Positions 55,988 to 64,000 of a stretch of DNA of 64,000 nt are shown here, one piece after another (positions within the stretch are counted from its first letter, which is position 1; each line of letters opens with the position of its first letter). Source of the stretch: Pseudomonas putida (lineage in GTDB: Bacteria; Pseudomonadota; Gammaproteobacteria; Pseudomonadales; Pseudomonadaceae); contig NZ_CP016634.1 of the NCBI RefSeq assembly GCF_002741075.1, forward strand, positions 1,380,501 through 1,444,500, written 5' to 3'. A program made the position numbers and the translations under genes. The notes beneath the pieces are model-generated. The model did no database searches. It was not told the DNA's origin and saw only the letters and a list, made by a program, of their open reading frames with translations.

Positions 55988-58114
55988 TCAGAAGGTGTAA
56001 TCCACCGTCGCAAAGTACGACCGCGGCGCCCCCAGCAGCCACTGGTCGCTGGTATAGACGTAGGACGCTGCATACTCGCGGTCGAACAGGTTGTTCACCT
56101 GCACGCCCAGGCGCACATCCGGCAGCACCTGCCAGCCGAGATTGGCATCGACCACCGTATAGCCAGGCACGCTGTTCTCATTGGCCGCACTGTCGTAGCG
56201 CTGGTCCACATAGCGCACGCCAAGGCCGGCATCGACCCGTTGGCCAAACCCTTTGCTCACCCACAGATTGGCCGTGCGACGGGGCACATTGCCCGGCCTG
56301 TTACCTGCTCGATCCACCACGCCCTCTGCTGTGTCTTCGAGGTAATCGTCGAACTTGGCGCGCACCACCGCAGCGTTGGCCGAGACCTGCCACTGGTTGG
56401 CCAAGGCCAGCTCCACGGTCGCCTCCAGGCCATCGGAGGTCTGTTGGCCCGCTTGCTGTACGCCATGGTTCACCGGGTCGGCGACCAACAGCTTCTTTTT
56501 GACGATGTGGTAGGCCGCCAGCGTCCACTCGCCACGGCCCTCCCAGAACCGTTGCTTGAGGCCCAGCTCGGTCTGCTTGGCTTCGGTCAGGTCGTAGCGC
56601 TGCGCCGGGCGCAGGGTCAACAGATCCCCCACGCCATCCTCGCTGGTCGAGTACTGCCCATACAGCGACAGCTCGTCGGTGACGGCCAATACCAGCCCGG
56701 CGCGCCAGTTGCCGCCTGGCAGGCTGCGCTCGCTGCGGGTGTCGTTGACCAGATCGTTGCGCTCGATGTGGTTCTGGTCGCGGCGGATGCCGGTCACCAG
56801 CGACAGGCGATCGGTCAACTCGGTGCGGTTCTCGGCGAACAGGGCGAAGGTATGCGTGGTGGACAACGTTTGAGGGCGGGTCGGCGACAGGCTATGGAAC
56901 CCGCCCGGGGCAGGATGCCAAGGGTCGAGCGGGTCCGTGATGCCATCGTCGTAGGGGGCGTTGCTGTCGACGTTGAAGCGGATCTTGTTGTACTCGGCCC
57001 CGACCAGCGTCTTGCTGGTCAGGCCAAACAGCTGATGGTCGAAGGTGAAGCGCTGGCGATCGCCGATCTGTTCCTGGTTGTGCTTGATCTCCAGGAAGCT
57101 GCCGCGCTCCAGCCGATCATCATCGCCATTCCAGGCGTAGGTCTCGGCATTGCGCCAATGTCGCCGGCTCTTGATGTAGTACAGCTGGTTGCTGGCCGAC
57201 ACGCTGTCGCTGATACGCCAGTCGGTGTTCAGGCGGGTCCATTCGTCGTGGTAGCGCTGCACGTCGTTCTGAACGTTGTAGTTCTTCTTGCGCAGGCTGC
57301 TGCGGTAACGCCCGTCGATCAGCGGCGTGCCATAGTAGTTGGCCGGTTCTGCGTCGCCGCGCTCGTGGGCCAGGGTGAAACTCAGGTCGTCTGTTGCGTC
57401 GAAACGCAGTGCCGCGCTCAGGGCCAGGCTGCGTGAGTCGGTGCGGTCGACCCAGCCGTTACCGCCCTGTTGGTTGACCGTCATCCGGTAGCTCAGGCGC
57501 TCGCTCAGGCTCCCGCCGCTGTCCAGGCCGAGCTGCTGGCGGTCCCAGGAGCCGTAGCCCAGGCGCAGCTGGTTATGCACCTCGCCTGCAAAAGGCTTTT
57601 TCGGGATCACGTTCACCACTGCACCGGTGGCGCCTTCGCCATAAAGGACCGAGGCCGGGCCGCGAATCACGTCGATGCGCTCGACCATCCATGGGTCGAC
57701 CGGAAAGGTCAGCGTGCCGGCACCGCTGTACAGGCGCGAGCCATCGAACAGGGTCATCACCGAGCTGTGGCCCTCGAAGCCCCGGGCCGACAGCCCAGTG
57801 CCGCCATCACCTGGGCTGCCGGTGAAGGTGATGCCCGGTGAGCGGGTCACGGCGTCCTGGACGGTGAGGTTGTTACGCTGCTGGATCTGTTCGGCGCTCA
57901 GGGTGCTGGTGCTGGCCGGAGTCTGCAGGGCGCTCAGGTTCAGGCGCGATCCCGCATCGGTCGGGGTGGCCAGGTCGACGGGCGATGCGTCATGGGAATC
58001 GGTGATGGTCGTCGAGGGCAGGGCCAGCACCGGGTTGTGCTGTTCATCGGCCACGACCGGAAGGGAAACGGCCAGGCAGGCCGCCAAGGTATGAAGCGTG
58101 TAGGTACGGGACAT
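55988..58114 (-). CDS. TonB-dependent outer-membrane receptor under cobalamin riboswitch control
   Basis: A 708-residue receptor with a signal peptide (about residues 1-22), no STN domain, a likely TonB box around LPSTTITDS (near 30), a plug from about 60 to 200 (LSAEQIQQRNNLTVQDAV, RIDVIRGPASVLYGEGATG) and a barrel ending SYFATVDYTF. By homology it looks like a TonB-dependent siderophore receptor (FhuA/FpvA side). The leader, however, carries a full cobalamin riboswitch, which argues for uptake of cobalamin or another corrinoid, as BtuB does. The start is ATG 58114. It lies near cobF. A siderophore substrate remains possible. Confidence 0.88.
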   Translation of the reverse strand: MSRTYTLHTLAACLAVSLPVVADEQHNPVLALPSTTITDSHDASPVDLATPTDAGSRLNLSALQTPASTSTLSAEQIQQRNNLTVQDAVTRSPGITFTGSPGDGGTGLSARGFEGHSSVMTLFDGSRLYSGAGTLTFPVDPWMVERIDVIRGPASVLYGEGATGAVVNVIPKKPFAGEVHNQLRLGYGSWDRQQLGLDSGGSLSERLSYRMTVNQQGGNGWVDRTDSRSLALSAALRFDATDDLSFTLAHERGDAEPANYYGTPLIDGRYRSSLRKKNYNVQNDVQRYHDEWTRLNTDWRISDSVSASNQLYYIKSRRHWRNAETYAWNGDDDRLERGSFLEIKHNQEQIGDRQRFTFDHQLFGLTSKTLVGAEYNKIRFNVDSNAPYDDGITDPLDPWHPAPGGFHSLSPTRPQTLSTTHTFALFAENRTELTDRLSLVTGIRRDQNHIERNDLVNDTRSERSLPGGNWRAGLVLAVTDELSLYGQYSTSEDGVGDLLTLRPAQRYDLTEAKQTELGLKQRFWEGRGEWTLAAYHIVKKKLLVADPVNHGVQQAGQQTSDGLEATVELALANQWQVSANAAVVRAKFDDYLEDTAEGVVDRAGNRPGNVPRRTANLWVSKGFGQRVDAGLGVRYVDQRYDSAANENSVPGYTVVDANLGWQVLPDVRLGVQVNNLFDREYAASYVYTSDQWLLGAPRSYFATVDYTF

Positions 58115-58175
58115 GTCGTTCCACTGCTGCAGGAATGAATGGATCCCGGTGGAAACAACGCAAAGACAAGCGAAC

Positions 58176-58196
58176 GCGCACGCAAGGGGCGTGCGC
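58176..58196 (-). promoter_or_regulatory. Hairpin in the expression platform of the cobalamin riboswitch
   Basis: On the minus strand GCGCACGC and GCGTGCGC enclose a 5-base loop, about 45 bases after the aptamer and 62 bp before the receptor ATG, followed by a moderately T-rich stretch. It may act as a terminator stem or in translation control. Confidence 0.45.
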
Positions 58197-58239
58197 GAAG
58201 ACCGGCCTGCGCCCGCCCACCGCGGGTTTGCCAACGTGA

Positions 58240-58421
58240 AGCTCCAGGCCGGTCTCCGGGCTTGCGAGGGTCATGAAGCCTTCACCTTCCCATGCATGCG
58301 CACAGTGGTCTGTCGAAGGGTTCGCTCGCTTACCGTTGCGGGGGCAGCGCCGGACTTGTCGTGTGAACGACGCACCGGCTTCCCGTTTCACCCTGCGCGC
58401 GGCGGCGCAGGACACCTGAAA
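58240..58421 (-). ncRNA. Cobalamin riboswitch
   Basis: Read on the minus strand, the conserved aptamer elements appear in order: TTCAGGTG, GGGAAGCCGGTG, GCTGCCCCCGCAACGGTAA, CCACTGTGCGCATGCATGGG with GAAGGTGAAGGC, and AAGCCCGGAGACCGGCCTG. This is the classical B12-element. It lies about 125-305 bp upstream of the TonB-dependent receptor and should reduce its expression when adenosylcobalamin is plentiful. Confidence 0.93.
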
Positions 58422-58481
58422 CTGGCGGGCATCTGACCATTGATCGGGTGGGGAGTCAATGCGCGGGGCAACGGCGAGGGC

Positions 58482-59051
58482 TCAGCGCCCGCGTCGGCGC
58501 GAGACCCGCGCTTCGATGTTCTTGCGTCCGATCAGCAGCGCGGGCTTTTCCACCACGGGCTCGTCCGCCAACCATTTGTACATCACCAGGCAGTCCACCA
58601 GCCCCAGCTGGGCATGGCGGTACGCCTTGGGCAGGCGGCCGACGGTCTCGAAGCCCAGCTTGTGCCACAGCGCCACGGCCACTTCATTGGTGGCCACCAC
58701 CGAATTGAACTGCAGCGCCAGGAAACCCTCCTGGCGTGCCAGTTTCTGCGAGTGTTCGCACATCAAGCGAGCCACGCCGCGGCCACGGGCGGCCTCGCTG
58801 ACCATGTAGCCGCAGTTGCCCACATGGCTGCCGGGGCCGGCGGCGTTGGCCTTGAGGTAGTAGGCGCCGAGCAGCTCGCCATCCTGCTCGGCCACCAAGG
58901 TGCGCAGAGGCAGTTCCAGCCACAGTTGGCGGGCCTGTTCGAAGGTCAGCGCGGGGTCGAAGGCGTAGGTCTGGCGGGCCTGGACGATGGCCTGGAAGGT
59001 GGGCCAGAAGCGTTCGAAGTCTTCCGGGGTCATGGGGCGGATCTGAATCAT
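58482..59051 (-). CDS. GNAT-family N-acetyltransferase
   Basis: A 189-residue acetyltransferase. It begins MIQIRPMTPEDFERFWPTF at ATG 59051 (GGAG about ten bases upstream); nine upstream in-frame codons are less likely. The acetyl-CoA motif A is seen in YMVSEAARGRGVARLMCEHS near 90, and motif B in ALWHKLGFETVGRLPKAY near 135. The C-terminal tail is basic. The substrate is unknown. It stands next to an AhpD-like gene, 76 bp apart. Confidence 0.88.
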   Translation of the reverse strand: MIQIRPMTPEDFERFWPTFQAIVQARQTYAFDPALTFEQARQLWLELPLRTLVAEQDGELLGAYYLKANAAGPGSHVGNCGYMVSEAARGRGVARLMCEHSQKLARQEGFLALQFNSVVATNEVAVALWHKLGFETVGRLPKAYRHAQLGLVDCLVMYKWLADEPVVEKPALLIGRKNIEARVSRRRGR

Positions 59052-59127
59052 GGCGGCTCCTGCTGGCTGAGCCGCCAAGTCTGGGTGGCCTGGCGCCGCC
59101 GCGCAAGGGCGACGGCGCCGCTCAGCG

Positions 59128-59472
59128 TCAATTGCCGGCCTTGCCCACCGCGTCCATGGCGCGGGCCGAGTAGACCAGCGCGGCGCCGGCGTTCATCGCC
59201 ACCGCAACGCCCAGCGCTTCGGCGATCTCCTCGCGGGTGGCGCCGTGTTTGACCGCTTGCTGGGAGTGCACGGCGATGCAGCCGTCGCAGCGGGTGGTCA
59301 CCGCCACGGCCAGGGAGATCAGTTCGCGGGTCTTGGCATCGAGGTGGTTGGTCTTGGCGCCGGCGCCGCTGGCGGTCACGTAGCCGGCCACGGTATCCGG
59401 AGACAACTGCTTGAGATCGCCGATGCCGGCCATCAACTGCTTACGGTAGGCGTCCCAGTCCATCATGCTCAT
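59128..59472 (-). CDS. AhpD-like carboxymuconolactone decarboxylase-family protein
   Basis: A 114-residue small all-alpha protein. The redox C-x-x-C with following His is visible in TRCDGCIAVHSQQ near residue 55, the alkylhydroperoxidase AhpD pattern. A GATREEIAEALGVAVAMN helix follows. Such proteins are thought to reduce peroxides through the cysteine pair; no partner AhpC is nearby. ATG 59472 was chosen because AAGG lies eight bases upstream; a GTG three codons earlier is the alternative. Confidence 0.85.
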   Translation of the reverse strand: MSMMDWDAYRKQLMAGIGDLKQLSPDTVAGYVTASGAGAKTNHLDAKTRELISLAVAVTTRCDGCIAVHSQQAVKHGATREEIAEALGVAVAMNAGAALVYSARAMDAVGKAGN

Positions 59473-59582
59473 CGTCTTCACCTTGTGAGGTTGGCAACAG
59501 GAGCTTTCAGGCTAGTCGAAGTTTTCTCGTGGGCACGGCCTGGTGTCGCGATGGGCCGCGCTGCGGCCCAAGGTTCAGGCTT

Positions 59583-60482
59583 TCAGATGTAGATGAAGAA
59601 CAGCACCAAGGCCGCGACCACCGCCCACTTTTCCAGGTAGTAGCGGGTACGGTTGCGCTTTTTCAGCGCCTTGCCACGTTCACGGATCTTGTAGATGCGG
59701 GTGAACAGGCGGTTGATGCCGCCGGTCTTGTCATTGGCGTCGTTGGGTGCGGCGGCGGCGGCCATGACGTTGCGGCTGAACCAGCGGTTGAAGGCGGTCG
59801 CCCAGCGGTACTTGAGTGGGCGTTCGACGTCGCAGAACAGGATGATGCGATTGTGCTCGGTGGTGTTGGCGGCGTAGTGGATGTAGGTCTCGTCGAACAC
59901 CACCGCTTCGCCGTCACGCCAGGAGTACTTCTCGCCATCGACGTCGATGTAGCAGCCATCATCGTTCGGCGTGTCCAGCCCCAGATGGTAGCGATAGGAG
60001 CCGGCATAGGGGTCGCGGTGACGCACGAGCTTGGCGCCTGGCGGCAGGGTGGCGAACATCGCGGCCTTGACCGTGCCGATGCTTTGCAGCAGCTCGGTGG
60101 TGCGCGGGCACAGCTTCATCGCCGATGGGTGGCTCTCGCCGTACCACTTCAGGTAGAAGCGCTTCCAACCGGTCTTGAAGAAGGAGTTGAAGCCGACATC
60201 GTCATAGTTGTCGGACTTCTTGATTTCACCGACATGCAGCAGTTGCTGGGCTTCTTCGCGGATTTCCTGCCAGTGGTCCTTGAGCGGCTGCAGCTCGGGG
60301 AAGGCCTCCACCGGCAGGTAGGGCTTGGCCGGGTGCTTGGAGAACAGGTACAGGAAGGCATTGACCGGGGCCAGGAAACTGGAGTGATCGCCCAGTTGGC
60401 GGGTCAATTTGTGGCGAACCCGACCGCGCAGGTGGACATAGGCGATCGAGAGGACGAAAAGAAGTACTAATGCAATTTTCAT
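59583..60482 (-). CDS. lpxO: LpxO-like lipid A hydroxylase (aspartyl/asparaginyl beta-hydroxylase family)
   Basis: A 299-residue Fe(II)/2-oxoglutarate oxygenase. It has an N-terminal membrane helix (IALVLLFVLSIAYVHL), the iron ligands His and Asp in VRHRDPYAGSYRYHLGL near residue 153, a distal His in DETYIHYAAN near 200, and a C-terminal hydrophobic tail (KWAVVAALVLFFIYI). This topology and the length of about 300 match LpxO, which hydroxylates the 2-position of a secondary lipid A acyl chain. ATG 60482 is set by the membrane helix; a long upstream frame lacks support. Pseudomonads often have two copies, so which paralogue this is cannot be told. Confidence 0.85.
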   Translation of the reverse strand: MKIALVLLFVLSIAYVHLRGRVRHKLTRQLGDHSSFLAPVNAFLYLFSKHPAKPYLPVEAFPELQPLKDHWQEIREEAQQLLHVGEIKKSDNYDDVGFNSFFKTGWKRFYLKWYGESHPSAMKLCPRTTELLQSIGTVKAAMFATLPPGAKLVRHRDPYAGSYRYHLGLDTPNDDGCYIDVDGEKYSWRDGEAVVFDETYIHYAANTTEHNRIILFCDVERPLKYRWATAFNRWFSRNVMAAAAAPNDANDKTGGINRLFTRIYKIRERGKALKKRNRTRYYLEKWAVVAALVLFFIYI

Positions 60483-60652
60483 GGACGGCTGCTTGTCAAG
60501 ATGGCCATGCTTCATGGCTTGAGCCCGCCAGCATAAACAATCATGCGTTGGCTTTATAGGATTAATCTCACATTGCCAGGCAGACATTCGTACGATAACC
60601 CCCGTCCGTGTTGTGTGCCCCGGCCTAGACGATTTCAAGGAGGGAATGACAG

Positions 60653-61198
60653 ATGGCATTCGATGAACGCGACAAGGTCCAGCCCTTCAAGCGCCTGTTC
60701 TTCGCGCTGTCGGTCAGCGATGCCCAGCGCCGGGCCATTGCCCAGTGGCGACGTGCATTGGCGCTGCGCAGTGGCAAGCCGGTGCCGGCGCAGAACTTCC
60801 ACCTGACGTTGCTGTTTCTGGGCGATGTCGATGTTGCCCAGGTGCCGGCCCTGTGCGCCGCCGTCGATCAGCTCAAGCGCCCGGGCGCACCGATACGTCT
60901 GGTGCTGGATCGCCTGCAGGTATGGCCGCGGGCCAGTGTCCTGGTGCTGGAGCCACAGCAGACGCCCCCGGCCTTGCGCCAGTTGGTCTATGCCCTGCAA
61001 CAGGCGGCACTGCCGCTGGGGATCGCCGAGCAGGTCCGCGAGTACCGGCCGCACCTGACGTTGTCCCGCGACTTTCGCAGCCAGGTGCCGGAGGCTGGCA
61101 CGGCGCCGGAGTTCTTCCTTGCCGCACGGTCGTTCACCCTCTACGAGTCGCGCAAGGGCGCCTATTGGCCGCTGGCCGAGTGGCCCTTGGAGGGCTGA
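60653..61198 (+). CDS. thpR: RNA 2',3'-cyclic phosphodiesterase (2'-5' RNA ligase family)
   Basis: A 181-residue protein of the 2H phosphoesterase superfamily. The two catalytic H-x-T-x motifs are visible as NFHLTLLFLG near residue 45 and RPHLTLSRDF near 131. The enzyme hydrolyses 2',3'-cyclic phosphates at RNA ends, and ligase activity is known for relatives in vitro. ATG 60653 has AAGGAGGG upstream, a strong ribosome-binding site. It is transcribed divergently from the LpxO-like gene. Confidence 0.9.
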   Translation: MAFDERDKVQPFKRLFFALSVSDAQRRAIAQWRRALALRSGKPVPAQNFHLTLLFLGDVDVAQVPALCAAVDQLKRPGAPIRLVLDRLQVWPRASVLVLEPQQTPPALRQLVYALQQAALPLGIAEQVREYRPHLTLSRDFRSQVPEAGTAPEFFLAARSFTLYESRKGAYWPLAEWPLEG

Positions 61199-61268
61199 AG
61201 CCAGCCTGTGCGTCGTGGTTGTGAGACACGGAGCTGGCGCGTACCATGCCGTGCATTCCTTTCAATAA

Positions 61269-62546
<1,278 letters not shown>

Positions 62547-62568
62547 CCCCTAAAATCAGCGGTGCCTG

Positions 62569-62653
62569 CTTCGCGGGTAAACCTGCTTCCCAACGGAATT
62601 GCTCCGCTCTCAGACTCGTGTAATTCCTGTGGGGGCGGGTTTACCTGCGAAGA
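62569..62653. repeat. REP doublet
   Basis: TTCGCGGGTAAACCTGCTTCC and an inverted GGGCGGGTTTACCTGCGAAG unit separated by about 40 bp, between the convergent transporter and LysR genes. Confidence 0.8.
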
Positions 62654-62678
62654 GGACGCCCCGAGCAGGCGGGTTGAA

Positions 62679-63575
62679 TCAATGATCGGCGGGCTGCAAT
62701 GCCGCGAAGCGCTCGCGCAGCCACAGATGCAACTGCGACACCGCAGGCGAGAGCTGCTTGCGGTGGGGGCATACCAGGGTCACGGGCGTAAGCTCACCGG
62801 GGTGCTCGGGCAACAGGATCTCCAGCTCGCCCGCCGCCACGTTGGCGCTCACATCCAGCCATGACTTGTAGACGATCCCTTCACCCTCCAGGGCCCAGCG
62901 CCGCACCACGTCGGCATCATCGCTGAACAGCGGGCCGCGCACCTGCACGGTGCGGTTGCCCAGGCGCCATTTGTCATAGACCCGCCCCAGTTGCAGGTAG
63001 AGCAGGCAGGCATGCTGCTGGAGTTCCTCGGGTGTACGCGGGCGGCCGTGGCGTGCCAGGTAGCTGGGAGACGCCACCAGCACGCGACGGTTCCAGGGCG
63101 CCAGGGGCAGGGCGATGTAGTTGGCCTCAGCGTTCAGGCCGTAGCGGATGGCCACGTCCACCGGATCGCGGGAAAAGTCGGCGACCTGGTCGGAGAGAAA
63201 GAACCGCAGGCTCAGATCCTGGTGTTCGCGGCGAAACGCACTGAGCCAGGGCAGCAGGATGTTACGCCCAAGGTCCGAAGGCGCCGACACCTGCAGCACA
63301 CCTCGCAGGCTGCTGTGGGCCCCGTGCAGGTTGTCGCGCCCTTGGCGCAGGGTGTCGAGCACGCTCTGGGCGGTGGGCAGGTACAGCTCGCCCTCGGCGG
63401 TCAGGCGCAGGCTACGGGTGGTGCGGGCGAACAGACGCACATCCAGCTCGCGCTCCAGGCGCTTTATCGCCGCCGCCACTTGCCCCGGAAGCAGACCCGC
63501 CTCATGGGCGGCGGCAGTGAAGCTGCCCAGCGCGCTGCTGCGCAGGAACAGTTCGAGATCGGCAAGACGCAGCAT
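62679..63575 (-). CDS. LysR-family transcriptional regulator
   Basis: A 298-residue regulator. The N-terminal winged helix-turn-helix spans residues 1-60 (LADLELFLRSSALGSFTAAA, LPGQVAAAIKRLERELDVRLFAR), followed by the effector-binding domain (LQVSAPSDLGRNILLPWLSAF near 92). It starts at ATG 63575 with GGAG five bases upstream; a GTG two codons earlier is less likely. It is divergent from a nitroreductase gene, so the two probably form a regulator-target pair. Confidence 0.88.
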   Translation of the reverse strand: MLRLADLELFLRSSALGSFTAAAHEAGLLPGQVAAAIKRLERELDVRLFARTTRSLRLTAEGELYLPTAQSVLDTLRQGRDNLHGAHSSLRGVLQVSAPSDLGRNILLPWLSAFRREHQDLSLRFFLSDQVADFSRDPVDVAIRYGLNAEANYIALPLAPWNRRVLVASPSYLARHGRPRTPEELQQHACLLYLQLGRVYDKWRLGNRTVQVRGPLFSDDADVVRRWALEGEGIVYKSWLDVSANVAAGELEILLPEHPGELTPVTLVCPHRKQLSPAVSQLHLWLRERFAALQPADH

Positions 63576-63677
63576 TTTCACTCCAGGGATGAAAGTGTTG
63601 CTGCATTGTGCGGGTTTTTCTTTTTAACGGGAAAGATAAGATGCGCGACAAATCCGTTCTCTTGAGGAGTTGTCTAG

Positions 63678-64000
63678 ATGGATACCGTTGCCCTGGCCAA
63701 GCGCCGCTACACCACCAAAGCCTACGATGCCGCCCGGCGCATTCCCCAGGCCACTGTCGACGCGTTGCTCGAACAACTGCGCCACAGCCCTTCGTCGGTC
63801 AACTCGCAGCCCTGGCACTTCATCGTCGCCGACAGCGCCGAAGGCAAGGCGCGCATCGCCAAGGCGACCGAGGCGTTCGCCTACAACACGCCGAAGGTCC
63901 TGGATGCCTCCCATGTGATCGTCTTCGCTGCCCGCACCGACATGCCGGAGGCGCACCTGGAGGCGGTGCTGGCTCAAGAGGCCGCCGATGGCCGGTTCCA
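63678..64000 (+). CDS. NfsB-like nitroreductase (truncated by the window edge)
   Basis: The first 107 residues of an FMN-dependent nitroreductase are visible: MDTVALAKRRYTTKAYD with the Arg/Lys pair that contacts FMN phosphate, then LLEQLRHSPSSVNSQPWHF. This start is typical of the NfsB and dihydropteridine-reductase group, about 217 residues in full. GAGGAG lies nine bases before ATG 63678. It is divergent from the LysR gene and continues beyond base 64000. Confidence 0.87.
   Translation, partial: MDTVALAKRRYTTKAYDAARRIPQATVDALLEQLRHSPSSVNSQPWHFIVADSAEGKARIAKATEAFAYNTPKVLDASHVIVFAARTDMPEAHLEAVLAQEAADGRF

Noticed and set aside
58176..58421. Simple intergenic repeats upstream of the TonB-dependent receptor
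   Set aside because: The conserved blocks are in the right order and spacing for a cobalamin riboswitch.

Overview
The window reads as a chromosomal segment of a fluorescent pseudomonad of the Pseudomonas putida group. The evidence is its high GC content, many REP palindromes of the putida type (core CGCGGGTAAACCCGC), a TurB/MvaT-type nucleoid protein beside gloA, an OprD-family porin, and above all a large pyoverdine locus. No tRNA, rRNA, CRISPR array or insertion sequence was seen.

Layout. 1-5.2 kb: a large repeat protein running off or starting at the left edge, an AT-rich small gene, a SleB-type cell-wall hydrolase, and a scar where pieces of an AEC transporter and a LysR regulator flank a REP-bounded DUF6124 gene. 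5.25-11.3 kb (minus): an eight-gene operon matching fpvGHJKCDEF, which strips iron from ferripyoverdine in the periplasm. 11.45-36.7 kb (plus): three peptide synthetases with a hydroxylase gene between the first and second, transcribed from a perfect PvdS box (TAAAT-N16-CGT) and ended by a strong terminator. 36.75-37.7 kb: an alpha/beta hydrolase with its own PvdS box, nested in that terminator. 38-47.3 kb (minus): fpvA, pvdE, pvdA, pvdO, pvdN, pvdM, with PvdS boxes before pvdA and pvdM. 47.45 kb: a small FlxA-like coiled-coil gene divergent from pvdM. 48-53.8 kb: pbpG, small genes, a shikimate-dehydrogenase-like gene, gloA, turB and an OprD porin. 53.9-58.5 kb: cobF, a glycosyltransferase and a TonB-dependent receptor under a cobalamin riboswitch. 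58.5-64 kb: GNAT, AhpD-like, LpxO-like, ThpR, SotB-like, LysR and a truncated nitroreductase.

How it works together. Read by hand, the six A-domain codes and the domain order predict a peptide tail of D-Ser, Lys, beta-hydroxy-His, D-allo-Thr, Ser and cyclo-N5-hydroxy-Orn. PvdA supplies hydroxyornithine. The hydroxylase and a degenerate interface domain supply beta-OH-His. The thioesterase releases the chain, PvdE exports the precursor, and PvdM, PvdN and PvdO mature it in the periplasm. FpvA re-imports the ferric form and FpvGHJKCDEF handles iron release. The chromophore synthetase PvdL, PvdH, PvdP, PvdQ, the sigma and anti-sigma factors and the secretion pump are not in this window and must lie elsewhere.

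The most noteworthy points are: the predicted His/beta-OH-His module split over two proteins with its hydroxylase gene in the gap; a D-donor-type condensation domain that follows a module with no epimerase; two accessory genes (alpha/beta hydrolase and FlxA-like) that carry PvdS-type promoter sequences; and the B12-riboswitch-controlled receptor near cobF.
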